Shown here piece after piece: positions 6,872 to 18,735 of a stretch of DNA of 64,000 nucleotides. A program made the position numbers and the translations under genes. The notes below the pieces were generated by a model. It saw only the letters and a list, made by a program, of their open reading frames with translations. It had not been told where the DNA came from and did no database searches. The stretch is from Terrimicrobiaceae bacterium (GTDB lineage: Bacteria > Verrucomicrobiota > Verrucomicrobiia > Chthoniobacterales > Terrimicrobiaceae). The first letter of the stretch is position 1; each line of letters opens with the position of its first letter. The DNA lies in NCBI GenBank assembly GCA_018402345.1, contig JAGYIV010000011.1, positions 1-64,000 on the forward strand. Reading direction: 5' to 3'.

Positions 6872-7096
6872 TGGCGCGGGCCTCTCGCCTGCGGATGGAA
6901 TCCGTTCGATGCCAGGCGGGACGCAATGACCTACGCTTCGACGCCGCCACGCTACAAATAGGGGGGCATGGCCGTCTCGGCCGTCTCGGCCGTGTTGACA
7001 CCGACCCACGCTGACACCTCAGCACTCGCACAACAAAACCACCCCGTCCCGCATAAGGTGTGACCTCCGACAGCGAACCCCCCGACACTACACCCG
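6872..7096. other. Spacer at the island/core boundary
   Basis: No gene seen. It contains a short tandem repeat of GCCGTCTCG (about 2.5 units, near 6970-6994) and GC-rich filler. It marks the switch from accessory genes to the coaB-purH unit. Confidence 0.5.
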
Positions 7097-7741
7097 CTAT
7101 TGCAAAAACATCCCGACAAGCGCCGCAGCCAACTGCTCTTTGTCGGCACACTCCACCAGTGGCGCATCAGAGCGCACCATGCCGAAACCTTGTCCGTAAG
7201 CGGCTCCATTGACCACACACGCATCGCTGCGTGCCTCGACGAGTTGGGATGAGGCTTTCTGCAGCGCGTCGTCGCGTGTGCCGTCGAGTTCATATTTCCA
7301 GCCGATGATCGCAGCGGCTGGAAACCAATCGCGCAAGCACGGCAGCAGTTTTGCCGCAGGGCGCAGCCTGACAACCAACTCGCCGTTTCTGCTGGAGAGC
7401 TTCTGATCGCCTGACGCCCCATCGATTCCCACCACCTCGAAATCGCACAGGGCCGCAGCGTGGAAAATCAATGAGGGTTCCTTCGGCAGTGATTGCAACC
7501 CCTCCGCCAGAGAGGTGTTCGTGGAGAACGAGCGCACAACCACACCCGACGGAGGCTCAGCCGTAGCCCCCTCGCCTCGAAAGCAAACCACCTCGCATCC
7601 GGCCTCAAGCAACGCCTTGGAGAGAATGGCTCCAATCTCCCCAGTTGCGAAATTTGTGATCCGCCGCACACCGTCCAGCGGTTCATACGCCGGACCGCAG
7701 GTGACCACAGCAAGCGGGCGATCTGTGGCGGCGGTGGCCAC
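7097..7741 (-). CDS. coaB: Phosphopantothenate-cysteine ligase (CoaB), standalone
   Basis: 214 aa with a GTG start. '[19 protein letters not shown]' is the CoaB nucleotide/phosphopantothenate loop, '[11 protein letters not shown]' the conserved Ala-Ala-Asp segment, and '[13 protein letters not shown]' the late strand motif. The enzyme joins cysteine to 4'-phosphopantothenate in coenzyme A synthesis. Bacteria usually fuse it behind the CoaC flavoprotein as a ~400-aa CoaBC. Here there is only the ligase half, so CoaC must be elsewhere or supplied by a different enzyme. The start lies 3 bases after the purH stop, so the two are co-transcribed. Confidence 0.85.
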   Translation of the reverse strand: MATAATDRPLAVVTCGPAYEPLDGVRRITNFATGEIGAILSKALLEAGCEVVCFRGEGATAEPPSGVVVRSFSTNTSLAEGLQSLPKEPSLIFHAAALCDFEVVGIDGASGDQKLSSRNGELVVRLRPAAKLLPCLRDWFPAAAIIGWKYELDGTRDDALQKASSQLVEARSDACVVNGAAYGQGFGMVRSDAPLVECADKEQLAAALVGMFLQ

Positions 7742-7744
7742 GTC

Positions 7745-9268
7745 TCAGTGGCGGAAATGCCGGGTGCCGGTGAAGACCATCGCCACACCTTTCGCGTCGG
7801 CTGCCTGGATGACCTCGTTGTCCCGCACCGAGCCGCCGGGTTGGATGGCTGCCGTGGCTCCAGCCTCGGCGGCGGCGATGAGGCCGTCGGGAAAAGGGAA
7901 AAATGCATCACTGCAAACCACGCTGCCCTTGAGCGAGAGACCCGCCTCCTGGGCTTTCCACACGGCGATGCGCGAGGCATCGACGCGGGACATCTGCCCG
8001 GCGCCGATTCCCAGTGTGCGGTCTGCGCCAGCGTAAACAATGGCGTTTGACTTCACGTGCTTCACGACTTTCCAGCCGAATTCCATGGCTTCGATCTCTG
8101 CCTTTGTGGGCGGGCGGGCCGTGACGACCTTGTGCTCGAGTTCCGGGATGTCGGCGGAGTCGGAATCCTGCACGAGCAACCCGCCGAGCACGCCGCGCAT
8201 GTCGCGTCCACTTTGAGTCAGCGGCTTGAGAATGCGCATGAGGCGGAGGTTTTTCTTCTTCGCCAGCAACGACCGGGCCTCGGTCTCGAATTCGGGAGCG
8301 ATAATCACCTCACTGAAAATCTCGGAGATCGCCTTGGCGAGGGCCACGGTGACCGGTTGATTGCAGATGATGATGCCGCCGAACGGTGCCTGCTTGTCGG
8401 TGGCGAAGGCTTTTTCCCATGCCTCGCGCAGGTCGGGATCGGTGCCAACGCCGCAGGGGTTGGTGTGCTTGAGGATCGCGACGGTGGGCTTGGTAAACTC
8501 GGAGATGAGATTTGCGGCTGCACTGATATCCAGTATGTTATTGTAAGAAAGCTCTTTGCCTTGGAGCTTGTCGAAATAAGACCCGAAATCTCCGTAGAGT
8601 TCCGCCTGCTGGTGCGGGTTCTCGCCGTAGCGCAATCGCATCTCGAGGGGCAATTCCAACCGGAAGCGGCTGCAGGTCTGCTGCTCGCGGTTCAAGTAGC
8701 CGAAAATCGCCGAGTCGTAGCTTGATGTCGTGGCAAACGCCTTGATCGCCAATCGCTCACGGAGGACGAGTGTCGTGCCGCCGGATTCCTCACGCATGTC
8801 CTCAAGGACCGCAGAGTAATCGGCGTGATCGGTGACCACGCAGACGGATTGGTAGTTTTTCGCCGCGCTGCGGATCATCGAAGGCCCGCCGATGTCGATT
8901 TGCTCGATCGCCTCGGCAAGCGTCACGTCCTCACGGGCGATCGTGGCTTCGAAGGGATAGAGATTCACCACCACAAGGTCGATCGGGCGGATGCCATTGG
9001 CTTTGGCTTGGTCCTCGTGCGTGGCGTTTCCACGGACATAAAGCAGGCCGCCATGGATCTTCGGGTGCAGGGTTTTGACCCGACCTTCGAGAATTTCCGG
9101 AGACCCGGTGAAATTCGAAACCTCGACGGTGTTGATGCCTGCGTCGTGCAGGGCCTTGGCGGTGCCTCCTGTCGAAAGGATTTCGACGCCGTGCTCGGCG
9201 AGGCCACGGGCGAAATCAACAATTCCGGTCTTGTCGGAGACGGAAATCAAAGCGCGTTGTATTTTCAT
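7745..9268 (-). CDS. purH: Bifunctional AICAR transformylase / IMP cyclohydrolase
   Basis: 507 aa, usual PurH length. The N-terminal cyclohydrolase half shows '[19 protein letters not shown]', 'STGGTAKAL' and '[13 protein letters not shown]'. The transformylase half shows '[15 protein letters not shown]', '[11 protein letters not shown]' and the end '[14 protein letters not shown]'. It catalyses the last two steps of purine synthesis to IMP. It is followed by coaB after 3 bases. A GC hairpin sits in its upstream region at 9301-9321. Confidence 0.97.
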   Translation of the reverse strand: MKIQRALISVSDKTGIVDFARGLAEHGVEILSTGGTAKALHDAGINTVEVSNFTGSPEILEGRVKTLHPKIHGGLLYVRGNATHEDQAKANGIRPIDLVVVNLYPFEATIAREDVTLAEAIEQIDIGGPSMIRSAAKNYQSVCVVTDHADYSAVLEDMREESGGTTLVLRERLAIKAFATTSSYDSAIFGYLNREQQTCSRFRLELPLEMRLRYGENPHQQAELYGDFGSYFDKLQGKELSYNNILDISAAANLISEFTKPTVAILKHTNPCGVGTDPDLREAWEKAFATDKQAPFGGIIICNQPVTVALAKAISEIFSEVIIAPEFETEARSLLAKKKNLRLMRILKPLTQSGRDMRGVLGGLLVQDSDSADIPELEHKVVTARPPTKAEIEAMEFGWKVVKHVKSNAIVYAGADRTLGIGAGQMSRVDASRIAVWKAQEAGLSLKGSVVCSDAFFPFPDGLIAAAEAGATAAIQPGGSVRDNEVIQAADAKGVAMVFTGTRHFRH

Positions 9269-9300
9269 GAATTGAGAAGCGTGGAAGGCTATGCACCACC

Positions 9301-9321
9301 TTGGGGGACTTCAACCCCCAA
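9301..9321. promoter_or_regulatory. GC-rich hairpin between fabV and purH
   Basis: TTGGGGG-ACTTCAA-CCCCCAA is a perfect 7-bp stem with a 7-base loop, in the 97-base gap after fabV and before purH (both minus strand). There is no T tract, so it is more likely a processing/attenuation hairpin or a REP-like element than a simple terminator. Confidence 0.4.
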
Positions 9322-9365
9322 TCGGCGCGGCAAAAATGCTGGATCGAACCAATCTCGACGAACGG

Positions 9366-10556
9366 TCAAGCGATGGATGGAATCGGCACCGCTGGATCCA
9401 CATCCGCCCCGTAATCGACCCCATCGAGGCCGAAGCCGAACAAGCGCTGAAACGAGGCCTGGTAGCCCGCAAAATCGGCGAGTTCATTGAGGTTGTCGGT
9501 GGTCACCGCCTCCCAGCGCTCACTGATCAACGCTTGGACATCGTCGGCCATCTCCCAGTCGTCCACACGAATGCGCCCCGCGTCATCCACAGGCGGCGCG
9601 GTCTGGGTCAACCGGTCGCGGAACAGGCGATCCATCTGCTCGATGCACTCCTCATGCGTGCCGCCGGCCTTCATGATTTTGTAGAGAAGCGAAATATAGA
9701 GCGGCACGACGGGGATCGCCGAACTCGCCTGCGTGACAAGCGCCTTATTCACCGACACCCATGCCTTCCCACCGAGCGGGGCGAGCTTGGCGTTGATCGC
9801 GGCGGCGGCCCGCTCGAGGTCTTCCTTGGCCTTGCCGATGGTGCCGTTTTTGTAGATCGGCCATGTGAGGACGGGGCCGATGTAGGAATACGCCAGCGTC
9901 TTCACGCCGGGCGCGAGCACTCCTGCTTCAGCGAGGGCATCCATCCACATCTCCCAATCCTCGCCGCCCATCACAGCGATTGTGTGAGCGATTTCCTCGT
10001 CGTTCGCAGGCTCGATTGTGACACTGTTCACTTCCCCCGTGCCGGTATTGAGGTTTTTATTAGTGTAGGTCTCGCCGATCGGCTTGAGGGTGGATTTGAA
10101 CACCTCGCCGGTTTTTGGATGCGTGCGGCGCGGGGACGCAAGGCTGTAAACCACACAATCGACCTGCCCAAGATCAGCCTTGATTGCCGCGACGACCTCC
10201 TGCTTCAGGGCATCGGAAAACGCGTCCCCGTTGAAGGATTTCGCATAGAGCCCGGCAGCTGCCGCCTCGCGCTCGAAGGCGGCGGAATTATACCATCCCG
10301 CCGTCGCCGTTTTCACCCCCTCGCTCCCGCGCTCGAAAAACACACCGATCGTCGCTGCTCCCGACCCGAATGCCGTGGCGATCCGCGAGGCCAGGCCGTA
10401 GCCGGTCGATGCCCCGATCACGAGAACCTTCTTCGGCCCGCCGGGAATCTCCCCCCGCCCCTTCACATGGGCGATCTGGTTGGCAACGTGTTTCGCGCAG
10501 CCTGCTGGATGCGCCGTGGTGCAAATGAATCCGCGGATTTTGGGAGTGACGATCAT
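9366..10556 (-). CDS. fabV: Enoyl-[acyl-carrier-protein] reductase, FabV type
   Basis: 396 aa from [17 protein letters not shown], the standard FabV/TER N-terminus and length. '[19 protein letters not shown]' binds NAD(P)H. '[13 protein letters not shown]' followed by 'KNGTIGKAK' gives the Y-x8-K catalytic pair. '[18 protein letters not shown]' and '[11 protein letters not shown]' are also family hallmarks. It reduces trans-2-enoyl-ACP (or -CoA) in fatty-acid synthesis and is typically triclosan-insensitive. The frame stays open upstream to 10706 but the family start is at 10556. Confidence 0.95.
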   Translation of the reverse strand: MIVTPKIRGFICTTAHPAGCAKHVANQIAHVKGRGEIPGGPKKVLVIGASTGYGLASRIATAFGSGAATIGVFFERGSEGVKTATAGWYNSAAFEREAAAAGLYAKSFNGDAFSDALKQEVVAAIKADLGQVDCVVYSLASPRRTHPKTGEVFKSTLKPIGETYTNKNLNTGTGEVNSVTIEPANDEEIAHTIAVMGGEDWEMWMDALAEAGVLAPGVKTLAYSYIGPVLTWPIYKNGTIGKAKEDLERAAAAINAKLAPLGGKAWVSVNKALVTQASSAIPVVPLYISLLYKIMKAGGTHEECIEQMDRLFRDRLTQTAPPVDDAGRIRVDDWEMADDVQALISERWEAVTTDNLNELADFAGYQASFQRLFGFGLDGVDYGADVDPAVPIPSIA

Positions 10557-10678
10557 AGGAAAGGGGCGAACTCTGAAGGGATGCGGCGCGGGGCTCAACG
10601 TTTTTTCACGCCATCCATGGCAGTCCCCCCGGCACTCAAGCATCTCGCGGAAACAACAACCCCTGATAGACTGCCTGC

Positions 10679-11664
10679 ATGAACACGACCCCAACACGCC
10701 GCACAAACTGCCTTCTCGGAGCCTTCCTCGGTGATGCCCTCGCCATGCCGGTGCACTGGTATTACGACCGCGAGGCCATGGCGCGGGACTATGGCCATGT
10801 CACCGGATTGCTCGCCCCGAAGAATCCCCACTCCGACAGCATCCTCTGGCGCTCGAGCTATTCCCCCGCAAACGCCAAAGGCGACATTCTGCACGAGCAG
10901 GCACAATTCTGGGGGCGCCGAGGCGTGCACTACCACCAGTTTCTCGAGGCCGGCGGGAACACGCTGAACATGCAACTCGCGCTGGAGTTGATCGCCTCGC
11001 TCAGCGCCTGCGGGACCTACGACCAAGCGGACTACCTCGAGCGCTACGTGGCCTTCATGACCACCCCACACCGGCACCGCGATACCTACATCGAAGAGTG
11101 CCACAGGAATTTCTTCACCAATTTCGCCAAGGGCAAATCCCCGCGGGATTGCGGCACGGAGGACATCCATATCGGAGGCCTGGCCCATGTGCCTGTCCTC
11201 GCGGCATGGGCTGCGAATGACGAGGCCGCAGTGTTGAAGGCGGTCAAGGAGCATGTGCGAACAACCCACCGGGGACCACTTGTCGAGACCGCTGCCCGCG
11301 ATCTCACCAAAGTGCTCTTGGCAATTCTGCAAGGCACCGGAGTCCGCGAGGCCATCGAGCAACATTGCAACGGCTGGGTCGGGCGCAAAAACTCGAATCA
11401 TGGGCTGCACGCGCTGACGAGGACGTGATCGGGCGCACCCTCAGCCCGGCATGCTACCTCCAGGACGCCTTCCCCGCCGCCCTGTTCCTGGCTTGGAAAT
11501 ACGACACCGACTTGAAGACCGCCCTCATCGCAAACACCAATCTTGGCGGAGACAACTGCCACCGAGGCATCGTGGTCGGCGCCATTCTCGGAGCAGCAGG
11601 AAACAAAGTTCCCGGCGACTGGATCGATGGTCTCCGCTGCGCGCAGGAACTCAAAGTTCCCTGA
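10679..11664 (+). pseudogene. ADP-ribosylglycohydrolase family protein, frameshifted
   Basis: Begins '[20 protein letters not shown]', the family's first metal/substrate motif. It continues normally ('IHIGGLAHVPVLAAWAAND') to 'GWVGRK', then hits a stop at 11428. The next frame carries on with 'ESWAARADEDVIGRTLSPAC' and 'NLGGDNCHRGIVVGAILGAA', the C-terminal metal-binding motif, to 11664. The break is at the A5 run 11387-11391; a sixth A would restore a ~328-aa protein. Such enzymes remove ADP-ribose from proteins or small molecules. Divergent from fabV. Confidence 0.85.
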
Positions 11665-11962
11665 CCCGGTGAAATAACCCGCCTGACTGCAAGTCATTTC
11701 AGCAGGATTATGTCAGCGCATGAAAAAACCGCCACCCTTGCCATGACCGCCCTCGCCACGATCTCCACCAACCTCTCAGCCCGAACCATTACCAGCGTTG
11801 ACTTCCACCCCTGCGAACGCATCCCCTCGCCCTTCACTGCCGAGGGGCATTAGCAAGGCATTCATTGCGACCTTCCGACACGTTTCACGCCGCAAGTTTT
11901 TTGGCCGATCGGCCATTTTTTTGACGGCCCCGGTCACCACCGGGTTGTGGCATCGATTCGGA
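11665..11962. other. Intergenic region, no clear gene
   Basis: 298 bases between convergent genes. A 47-codon plus-strand frame (11710-11853) has no recognisable product. The right part holds the terminator-like hairpin described separately. Confidence 0.5.
11899..11922 (+). terminator. Putative intrinsic terminator
   Basis: TGGCC-GATC-GGCCA (11902-11915) is followed by a run of seven T on the plus strand. The stem is short (5 bp) but GC-rich. It would end plus-strand transcripts coming from the ADP-ribosylglycohydrolase gene. Confidence 0.5.
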
Positions 11963-13465
11963 TCAATGCCTTCGTGAAGGACGGCGTTGATTGACCGGAA
12001 GGAGGCGCTGCTCGGTGTAGCGCGCGAGGCGCACGAAGGGCAGTCCGATCAAAAGGTAAAACGTGGCGACAAGCAGGCCGGCGCCGAAGTAGTCGAAGGT
12101 TTGTGTCGCGATTTGTTTGTAGGCGCCCGTGAGGTCGATGAGCGTGACCATAGACACAAGCGAGGAGTCCTTCAGCAGGGAGATGAAGTCGTTTGTGACA
12201 GGCGGGAGCACGAGGCGGAAGGATTGGGGCATGACGACGTGGAGCAACCCCTGCCGCTGTGTCATGCCGAGAGCGCGGGCGGCCTCCATTTGGCCTTTCG
12301 GAATCGCCAGCAGGCCGGCGCGGTAGTTTTCCGCCTCGTAGGCCGCATAGTTCAGCGCGAGGCCGAGCACGCCGGCGACGAAGGGGTCGAGCTTGATACC
12401 GATATTCGGCAGACCGTAAAAAATGATGAGAAGCTGGATGAGCAAGGGCGTGCCACGGATGATTTCGATGTAGAGGGTCGCCAGCCAGCGGAGCGGAAAC
12501 GGGCCGTAGACGCGCATGAGCGCGAGCGTGAATCCCAAGGCCACGGCGAAGACCATGGCGAGGAGGCTGACCTCGATCGTGACCAGCGAGGCCTTGAGAA
12601 GAAGGGGCCAGAACCGTGTGTAGCCAAGGAGGCGGTTCCACAGCGTCGGTTGGTCGGTGGTCTCGGCAACGAAGGCGCGGTATTCCGTATCGGGCAGCGA
12701 GGGATCCTCGGGCTGGCCGAAGGTGTCGGCGACCATGGGAGTCCAGAGCCCCCACCGCGAAAGAATGTCCCGCATTTTGCCGGAGGCGATGACACGCCCC
12801 AGAGCGTCGTTCAACTCACCTGCGAGGGCGCTGTTCGATCGGGCGACAGCGATGCCATAGGAAATCTGCCCGAAGGGAGGGCCGGTGAAACGGAGGTTTG
12901 GATTTGCGAACGCGTAGTATTTGGCGATCGGGTAGTCGAGGAGAACACCAAAGACGCGGCCGTTCACGATGTCGGCGTAGGCATTGATCTCCTCGTCGTA
13001 GATTTTCACGGTGACTCCAGGTGTTTTGTGAAGCATGCCGACGGCGGCGGTCTGCCCGAGTGTGCCGATGGCTTTCCCGGCAAGTTGCTCGAGCGAGGTC
13101 ACCGGCGGCGCGGTTTTCGAGACCACCAACTGCTCGTAGGTGACGTAGTAGGGTCGAGTGAAGAGGACCTCGGCGGACTTTTCCACGGTGATCTCGATGC
13201 CGCAGATGACGCAGTCATATAGCCCGCGGGAGAGCCCAGGGATGAGACCGTCCCAGTCATTCGGCACGAAAACGGGCTCGCGGCCCATTTCCTCTGCGAC
13301 CGCCTGGATGATCTCGTATTCGAAGCCGGTCAGATTGATTTCCGGAGCCATAGAAAGCGTAGGGTGCGTTGCTGTCGGTGGCGGCGGCCCAGCGCAGCAC
13401 AGGATCGGCGGCGCGGAGCGGCGCGGCGGCGAGTAGCAAAAGAAAAATGCAGAAAACACGGAACA

Positions 13466-13466
<1 letters not shown>
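11963..13466 (-). pseudogene. Amino-acid ABC transporter, fused binding protein-permease, frameshifted
   Basis: A signal peptide (MFRVFCIFLLLLAAAPLRA) is followed by the mature start 'LRWAAATDSNAPYAFY'. The frame is then lost and resumes as 'PEINLTGFEYEIIQAVAEEM', a type 3 solute-binding domain. The fused C-terminal permease begins about 'FWPLLLKASLVTIEVSLLAM' and has the EAA loop 'GQMEAARALGMTQRQGL'. Removing one G at 13348-13349 gives an uninterrupted ~500-aa protein. Such fusions import polar amino acids together with a partner ATPase, which is the next gene upstream (overlap TGATG). Confidence 0.85.
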
Positions 13467-14236
<770 letters not shown>

Positions 14237-14458
14237 AGCGTGTCGGAAAGAGACGGGAGGACTTCGCAAATGGTGGACGGCATTGGCTCGAACATGGTGG
14301 GAATCCGCTTAGCGGGAACGCAAGGAGCGGGCCAGATGTTTATTGTGCCGAATCGATCAATGTGACAATTCCGCAAAGATTCCGGAATTGCCATCCGGCG
14401 CAGCGAGTGCGAGGAAATGCGACTTGGACACAGCCGCGGACCCGCCACCGGATTTCCC

Positions 14459-15526
14459 ATGATTCGATTCAACTACAAACCGCCCGGAACCCCGCCGGCC
14501 ACCCTCACAGCGCCCGAAGGGGCGAGCGGCACGACGGTCCTGCGACTGGTGAAGTTCGATGCGGAGACTTTTTTCGACGAGACATTCGAGACCTTCGACG
14601 AGCTCCTGAGGGAATACGACCCGGCGAAAGTCAACTGGATTGATATCGACGGCCTCGGCGATGTGGACCTGCTGCAGCGTGTGGCGGACCATTTCAGCCT
14701 CCACCCCCTCGCGATCGAGGATGTCCTCAACACCACCCAGCGACCCAAGGTCGAGGCCTTCGAGGGTCATTACTTTATCGCAAGCGCGATGGTCTATCCC
14801 GGTGACAGCGACGACCTGCTGTTCGAACAAATCAGTATTTTTCTCGGCTCGAGGTTTCTCGTTACAGTGCAGGAGGACGGGGCGCGCGATGTGTTCGAAA
14901 AAATCCGCACTCGCCTCCGAACAGGTCGTGGAATGGCGCGGCGCAGCGGTCCCGATTATCTCGCCTACGCCCTTCTCGACGCCTCGGTGGACAGCATCTT
15001 CCCGGTGCTCGAGGGACTCGGCGATAGCATCGAAGATGTCGAGGAGGATTTACTCGAAAAACCCCGCCGGGAATGCCTGAAGCGCCTCTACGAAACGAAA
15101 CGCCTTCTGCTGGCGCTCCGCCGCGTCGCATGGCCCCACCGCGAGATTTTCAACACCCTCATGCGCGACGAGACGGGACTCGTGGCCCGTGGCACCCAAC
15201 TGTTCCTGCGCGACTGCTACGACCACACCACCCAGATCATCGACATCATCGAGAGCTACCGCGACCTCGGTGCCGGCCTCATGGATCTCTACCTCTCGAG
15301 CGTGGGATTCCGGACCAATGAAATCATCCGCGTGCTAACAATTGTCTCGGTCATGTTCATGCCGCTCACATTTCTAGCCGGCATCTATGGCATGAACTTC
15401 AACACGGAGGACCCGTGGAACATGCCCGAACTGAAGTGGCCCTACGGCTACCTCTATTTCTGGGGCGTCTCGCTCCTGATCGTCGGCAGCATGGTCGCCT
15501 TTTTCAAAAAGCGGGGCTGGCTCTAG
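14459..15526 (+). CDS. corA: CorA magnesium/cobalt transporter
   Basis: 355 aa from MIRFNYKPPG. An acidic cytoplasmic domain (residues ~1-290) contains 'LHPLAIEDVLNTTQRPKVE'. The C-terminus has two membrane helices with the pore signature YGMNF ('LAGIYGMNFNTEDPW') and ends in a Lys/Arg cap (KKRGWL). It forms pentameric Mg2+ channels in the inner membrane. An in-frame ATG at 14417 would add 14 residues unlike the family. Convergent with the porin gene 11 bases on. Confidence 0.95.
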   Translation: MIRFNYKPPGTPPATLTAPEGASGTTVLRLVKFDAETFFDETFETFDELLREYDPAKVNWIDIDGLGDVDLLQRVADHFSLHPLAIEDVLNTTQRPKVEAFEGHYFIASAMVYPGDSDDLLFEQISIFLGSRFLVTVQEDGARDVFEKIRTRLRTGRGMARRSGPDYLAYALLDASVDSIFPVLEGLGDSIEDVEEDLLEKPRRECLKRLYETKRLLLALRRVAWPHREIFNTLMRDETGLVARGTQLFLRDCYDHTTQIIDIIESYRDLGAGLMDLYLSSVGFRTNEIIRVLTIVSVMFMPLTFLAGIYGMNFNTEDPWNMPELKWPYGYLYFWGVSLLIVGSMVAFFKKRGWL

Positions 15527-15537
15527 CCCCCCCCGGC

Positions 15538-17057
15538 TCAAAATACCAGACCGGTCAGAAATCCGAGCACCGAGGCGTTTGCCACCTCCGGCGTGCCATT
15601 CGGGCGTGCGAAATATTGGAAAAATGGCTGCACGTAGGCCCACCCGTTGATCTGGTAGCGATAGCCCAATTCGACGACCGCCGTGTAGGACTTCGAGGGT
15701 GACACCACCCCTCCTTGGTAGGCGCCGTATCCGATCGAGGCCATGGTCAGATCCTCACCGCGCCCAGGAACGAGCCCCGTGTAAACAAGCCCGCTCTGGA
15801 AGTAGAACGGAAAGTTGTTCGCCTTCGCGTATCCTGGCGCCATCGTGACAAGGTTGAACGCGCTCAAGCCCTGCTTGGAGAGCTTCGGCTTGTCCATAGA
15901 CACGGGCTCGGAAAGGCTCTTCCCGTCCACAACCGCCTTCCCCCCGCTCGAGACTGGTTCTGGGGCTGGCGAAGGTTCCCGGTAAAGCATCTGGTCCCCT
16001 TGGAAATAAAAGCCGTATTGGCCGGGTTCACCACTGCCGTTCCATGTGGTGGTGAGGTTGGCGGGTGTTCCAAAGAAATAACCGCCGAACGCGTATTTTC
16101 CCGGCAACTCCGATTCGGTGAACTTCGGTGTCCAGCCGGTCTCACCGATGTAAAAAAGCCCGTTGCGCGCCGTCTCGGGCCCGAAGCCCTGGTAGGCAAG
16201 CCCATGGTTCGTGCTCGATGTAGCCTGCGGAAACGACATGTAGAGGCCGTTTTTCACATAGACCGACCTTGTGCAATGACAGTTTGAGCACGCCACCCCA
16301 TGTCGAGAAACTGGAACTGAAGGGGATGTTCCCGCCCACGCCCTTCGCGCTGTTGACAGCGTTGTTCAGGAAAAGTTTCGAGAGCGGTTGGTCGATGAAG
16401 TCCTTTTGCGGCTGCAGCCATCCCGCCCGCAACACGATCTGATCCTTGATCGGGAGGTTCGACGCCGTGCCCGCCTCCACACCAAACGCCAACACCCGGA
16501 ACTGCGTTCCAGATTGCCAGTTGCTCGGGTTGAACATCGACTGCGCCTCCACGAAATTGTTCGGGTTAGACGACTGCGCACTGTCGCGGTAGCGGAAAAG
16601 ACCGAATGCGAGAACTCCGTCGAGCATCTTGTTGTCGAGCAACTTTCCAAGACGGATTTCGGGCCCGAAGGCCAATTGCTGGTCCCAGAATCCACGCGAT
16701 CCCTTCTCGCTATCCAATACGCCGAAAAAGGCTCCCTGGTAAAACCCCTGCATGACAAATCCCTTCTCAGCCAATTGGCGGCGCGCGTCGAAACCGAAAT
16801 TTCCATATCCCCCAAGCATTGTTTTACCGTTCCACCAATCTTGGAAAGGTGTTGAGACATCAGCCCCCTTCAGCACGGCACGTTGGCCGCTCAACATTCC
16901 CGCCGTGCCCGAAAGAACCGCCCCGTCGAGTTGACTGAACGGCCCGAAGTGCCGCATAGAATAACCAATTTCAGCCTCCGCCATCGCGGGGAAGCCGACA
17001 ACTGCGGCAACCAGCGCCGCCGACACACACGTCACGATTCGTTTAGGGGTTTTCATA
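15538..17057 (-). pseudogene. OprB-like carbohydrate porin, frameshifted
   Basis: A signal peptide (MKTPKRIVTCVSAALVAAVV ending near AMAEA) precedes an outer-membrane barrel rich in aromatic/Gly strands ('MLGGYGNFGFDARRQLAEKG', 'FGPEIRLGKLLDNKMLDGV'). The frame breaks after 'GGVLKLSLHK'. The next frame continues 'SVYVKNGLYMSFPQATSS' and ends '...VLGFLTGLVF', with the C-terminal Phe expected of a barrel protein. Removing one G in 16263-16268 restores a ~505-aa OprB-type protein. Such porins pass sugars or small solutes. The PiT gene lies immediately upstream. Confidence 0.8.
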
Positions 17058-17067
17058 GGATTTTTTC

Positions 17068-18568
17068 TTAACGGACTCCAAGCAGGGCGATCGCGTTGAG
17101 CGCACCGGCAAAAAGCAATGCCCCGAGGAAAATGCAGACGGGAAGCGTCAGCACCCACGAGAGAAGGATGTTCCTCACAGTATCCATCTGGACCCCCGAC
17201 CCATTGGCCGCCATCGTGCCCGCAACACCGGAAGAGAGGACGTGTGTGGTGCTGATTGGGAGACCGAAGTGGTCGCCGATCATGATCGTCCCCATCGCGA
17301 CAGCCTCGGCGGAGGCGCCTTGGGCATAGGTGAGATGGCTCTTGCCGATTTTTTCTCCTACGGTGCGAACAATGCGCTTGTAGCCGATCATCGTGCCAAG
17401 TCCCAGCGCGAGGGCCACCGCGATTTTCACCCACAGAGGGATATGGTCGATGGCATCCTCGGCGTGCTTGGCAAGGGAGCGCTCCATTTCCAGGATTTCA
17501 GGGGAGGCATCGAGGGCCCCCGCCTTATCGAGTTTGGCGATCGTTTTCGAAACAAGGTAGAGATCGGTGCGAACGTCGCTTCGCTCGGCGGAGCTGAGCG
17601 TTTCAAAACTCGTCACATTTCCGAGGCGGGTCGCGATGTCCGCACACATGCCGGCAAGCGAGGCGGTGACCTCCTGCGAGGGTTTTCCCTCGGGCTTGAT
17701 GAATTTCGAGAGGGAGTTATTGGCCTCCTGACCCGTGATCGGTTCTCCGTTCTGCTGCTCCAACACAGCAGAAATCCTGGAAGCCTCGGTGGCAAGCATG
17801 GCCACGGTCTTTTGATCCGTGGCGAGGTTCAATGCATACGTCCCAGGCAGGATGCCGACAAGAATCAGCACAATCAGCCCCATGCCCTTCTGGCCGTCAT
17901 TCGACCCGTGCGCGAAACTCACGCCCGTGCATGTCAGCATGAGAATGCCCCTGATCCAAAGCGGCGGAGCTTTACCCTTCTCGGGAGCAGTGAAGAGCGA
18001 GGGGTTTTTGATTGCGATCTTCAGCACAATCATGAGCAGGGCGGCGACGGCAAAGCCAACAAGCGGGGACAAAAGCAATGCGATGCCCACCTCCTGCGCC
18101 TTCGCCCAGTTCACCCCGTCAGTCACCGAATGCGCGGGGCCGAGAAGCGAATTCGCCAGTCCGACCCCGATGATCGAGCCGATCAACGTGTGCGAACTCG
18201 ACGCGGGCAAGCCCAGCCACCAGGTGCCGAGATTCCACACGATCGCCGAGATGAGTAGCGAAAATACCATCGCAAACCCCGCAGCCGATCCCACGTTCAA
18301 GACCAACTCGACCGGCAACAACGACACGATCCCGAAAGCGACCGCACCCGTCGATGTCATGACGCCGGCAAAATTCCAAAAGCCCCGACCACACCACTGC
18401 GGGAGTCGGCTTGAGTGTGTTCGTGTAGATGACCGTCGCCACCGCATTCGCCGTGTCGTGGAAACCGTTCACAAACTCGAACCCCAAGGCCATCCCGACA
18501 GCCAACGCCAAAAACACAAACGTCCAAACCCCGGGATCGCTGATTGCAGTGGATAAGAAAATGCTCAT
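17068..18568 (-). pseudogene. pit: PiT inorganic phosphate transporter, frameshifted
   Basis: Starts MSIFLSTAISDPGVWTFVFL; 'FEFVNGFHDTANAVATVIYT' is the first PiT signature (GFHDTANA). After 'VVWSGL' the frame is lost at the T4 run (18378-18381) and resumes as 'NFAGVMTSTGAVAFGIVSL'. The second half holds 'SFAHGSNDGQKGMGLIVL' and 'GLPISTTHVLSSGVAG', the paired repeat signature. Deleting one T gives a continuous ~499-aa protein. It imports phosphate with a cation and complements the high-affinity Pst system at 55-61 kb. The porin gene follows on the same strand. Confidence 0.87.
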
Positions 18569-18634
18569 GGCCCGTCTGATAAATTTACCCGCGTCCTCCA
18601 AGCAACAGGGAGAATGTTACAAGGTTGTCGGCTG

Positions 18635-18654
18635 GGTGGGGGCTTGAGCCCACC
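18635..18654. promoter_or_regulatory. GC hairpin upstream of PiT / divergent hypothetical gene
   Basis: GGTGGG..C-TTGA-GCCCACC forms a stem with two bulged G in the 167-base divergent region. It is similar in shape and loop text to the hairpin at 9301-9321. Role unknown. Confidence 0.3.
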
Positions 18655-18735
18655 GGGGTCACAAGCCTCGGAATCCGCCAATTTTTTTTGGTCCCCCAGC
18701 AAATGTCCTACCGGCCTCGTTACTGTTTCCTCAAC

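Noticed and set aside
6968-6994. GCCGTCTCG tandem repeat as a possible CRISPR or VNTR
   Set aside because: Only ~2.5 units of 9 bases without spacers; too short for either.
1-7096. Left island as a prophage
   Set aside because: KilA-N, ORF6N and RhuM domains are phage-associated, but no structural, lysis, replication or integrase genes are present.
9291-10682. 463-codon plus-strand frame opposite fabV
   Set aside because: Antisense shadow: Arg/His/Pro-rich, no domain, and the minus strand is unmistakable FabV.
11710-11853. 47-codon plus-strand frame after the ADP-ribosylglycohydrolase gene
   Set aside because: No recognisable product, no good ribosome site and Thr/Ala/Ser-biased composition; cannot be told from chance.
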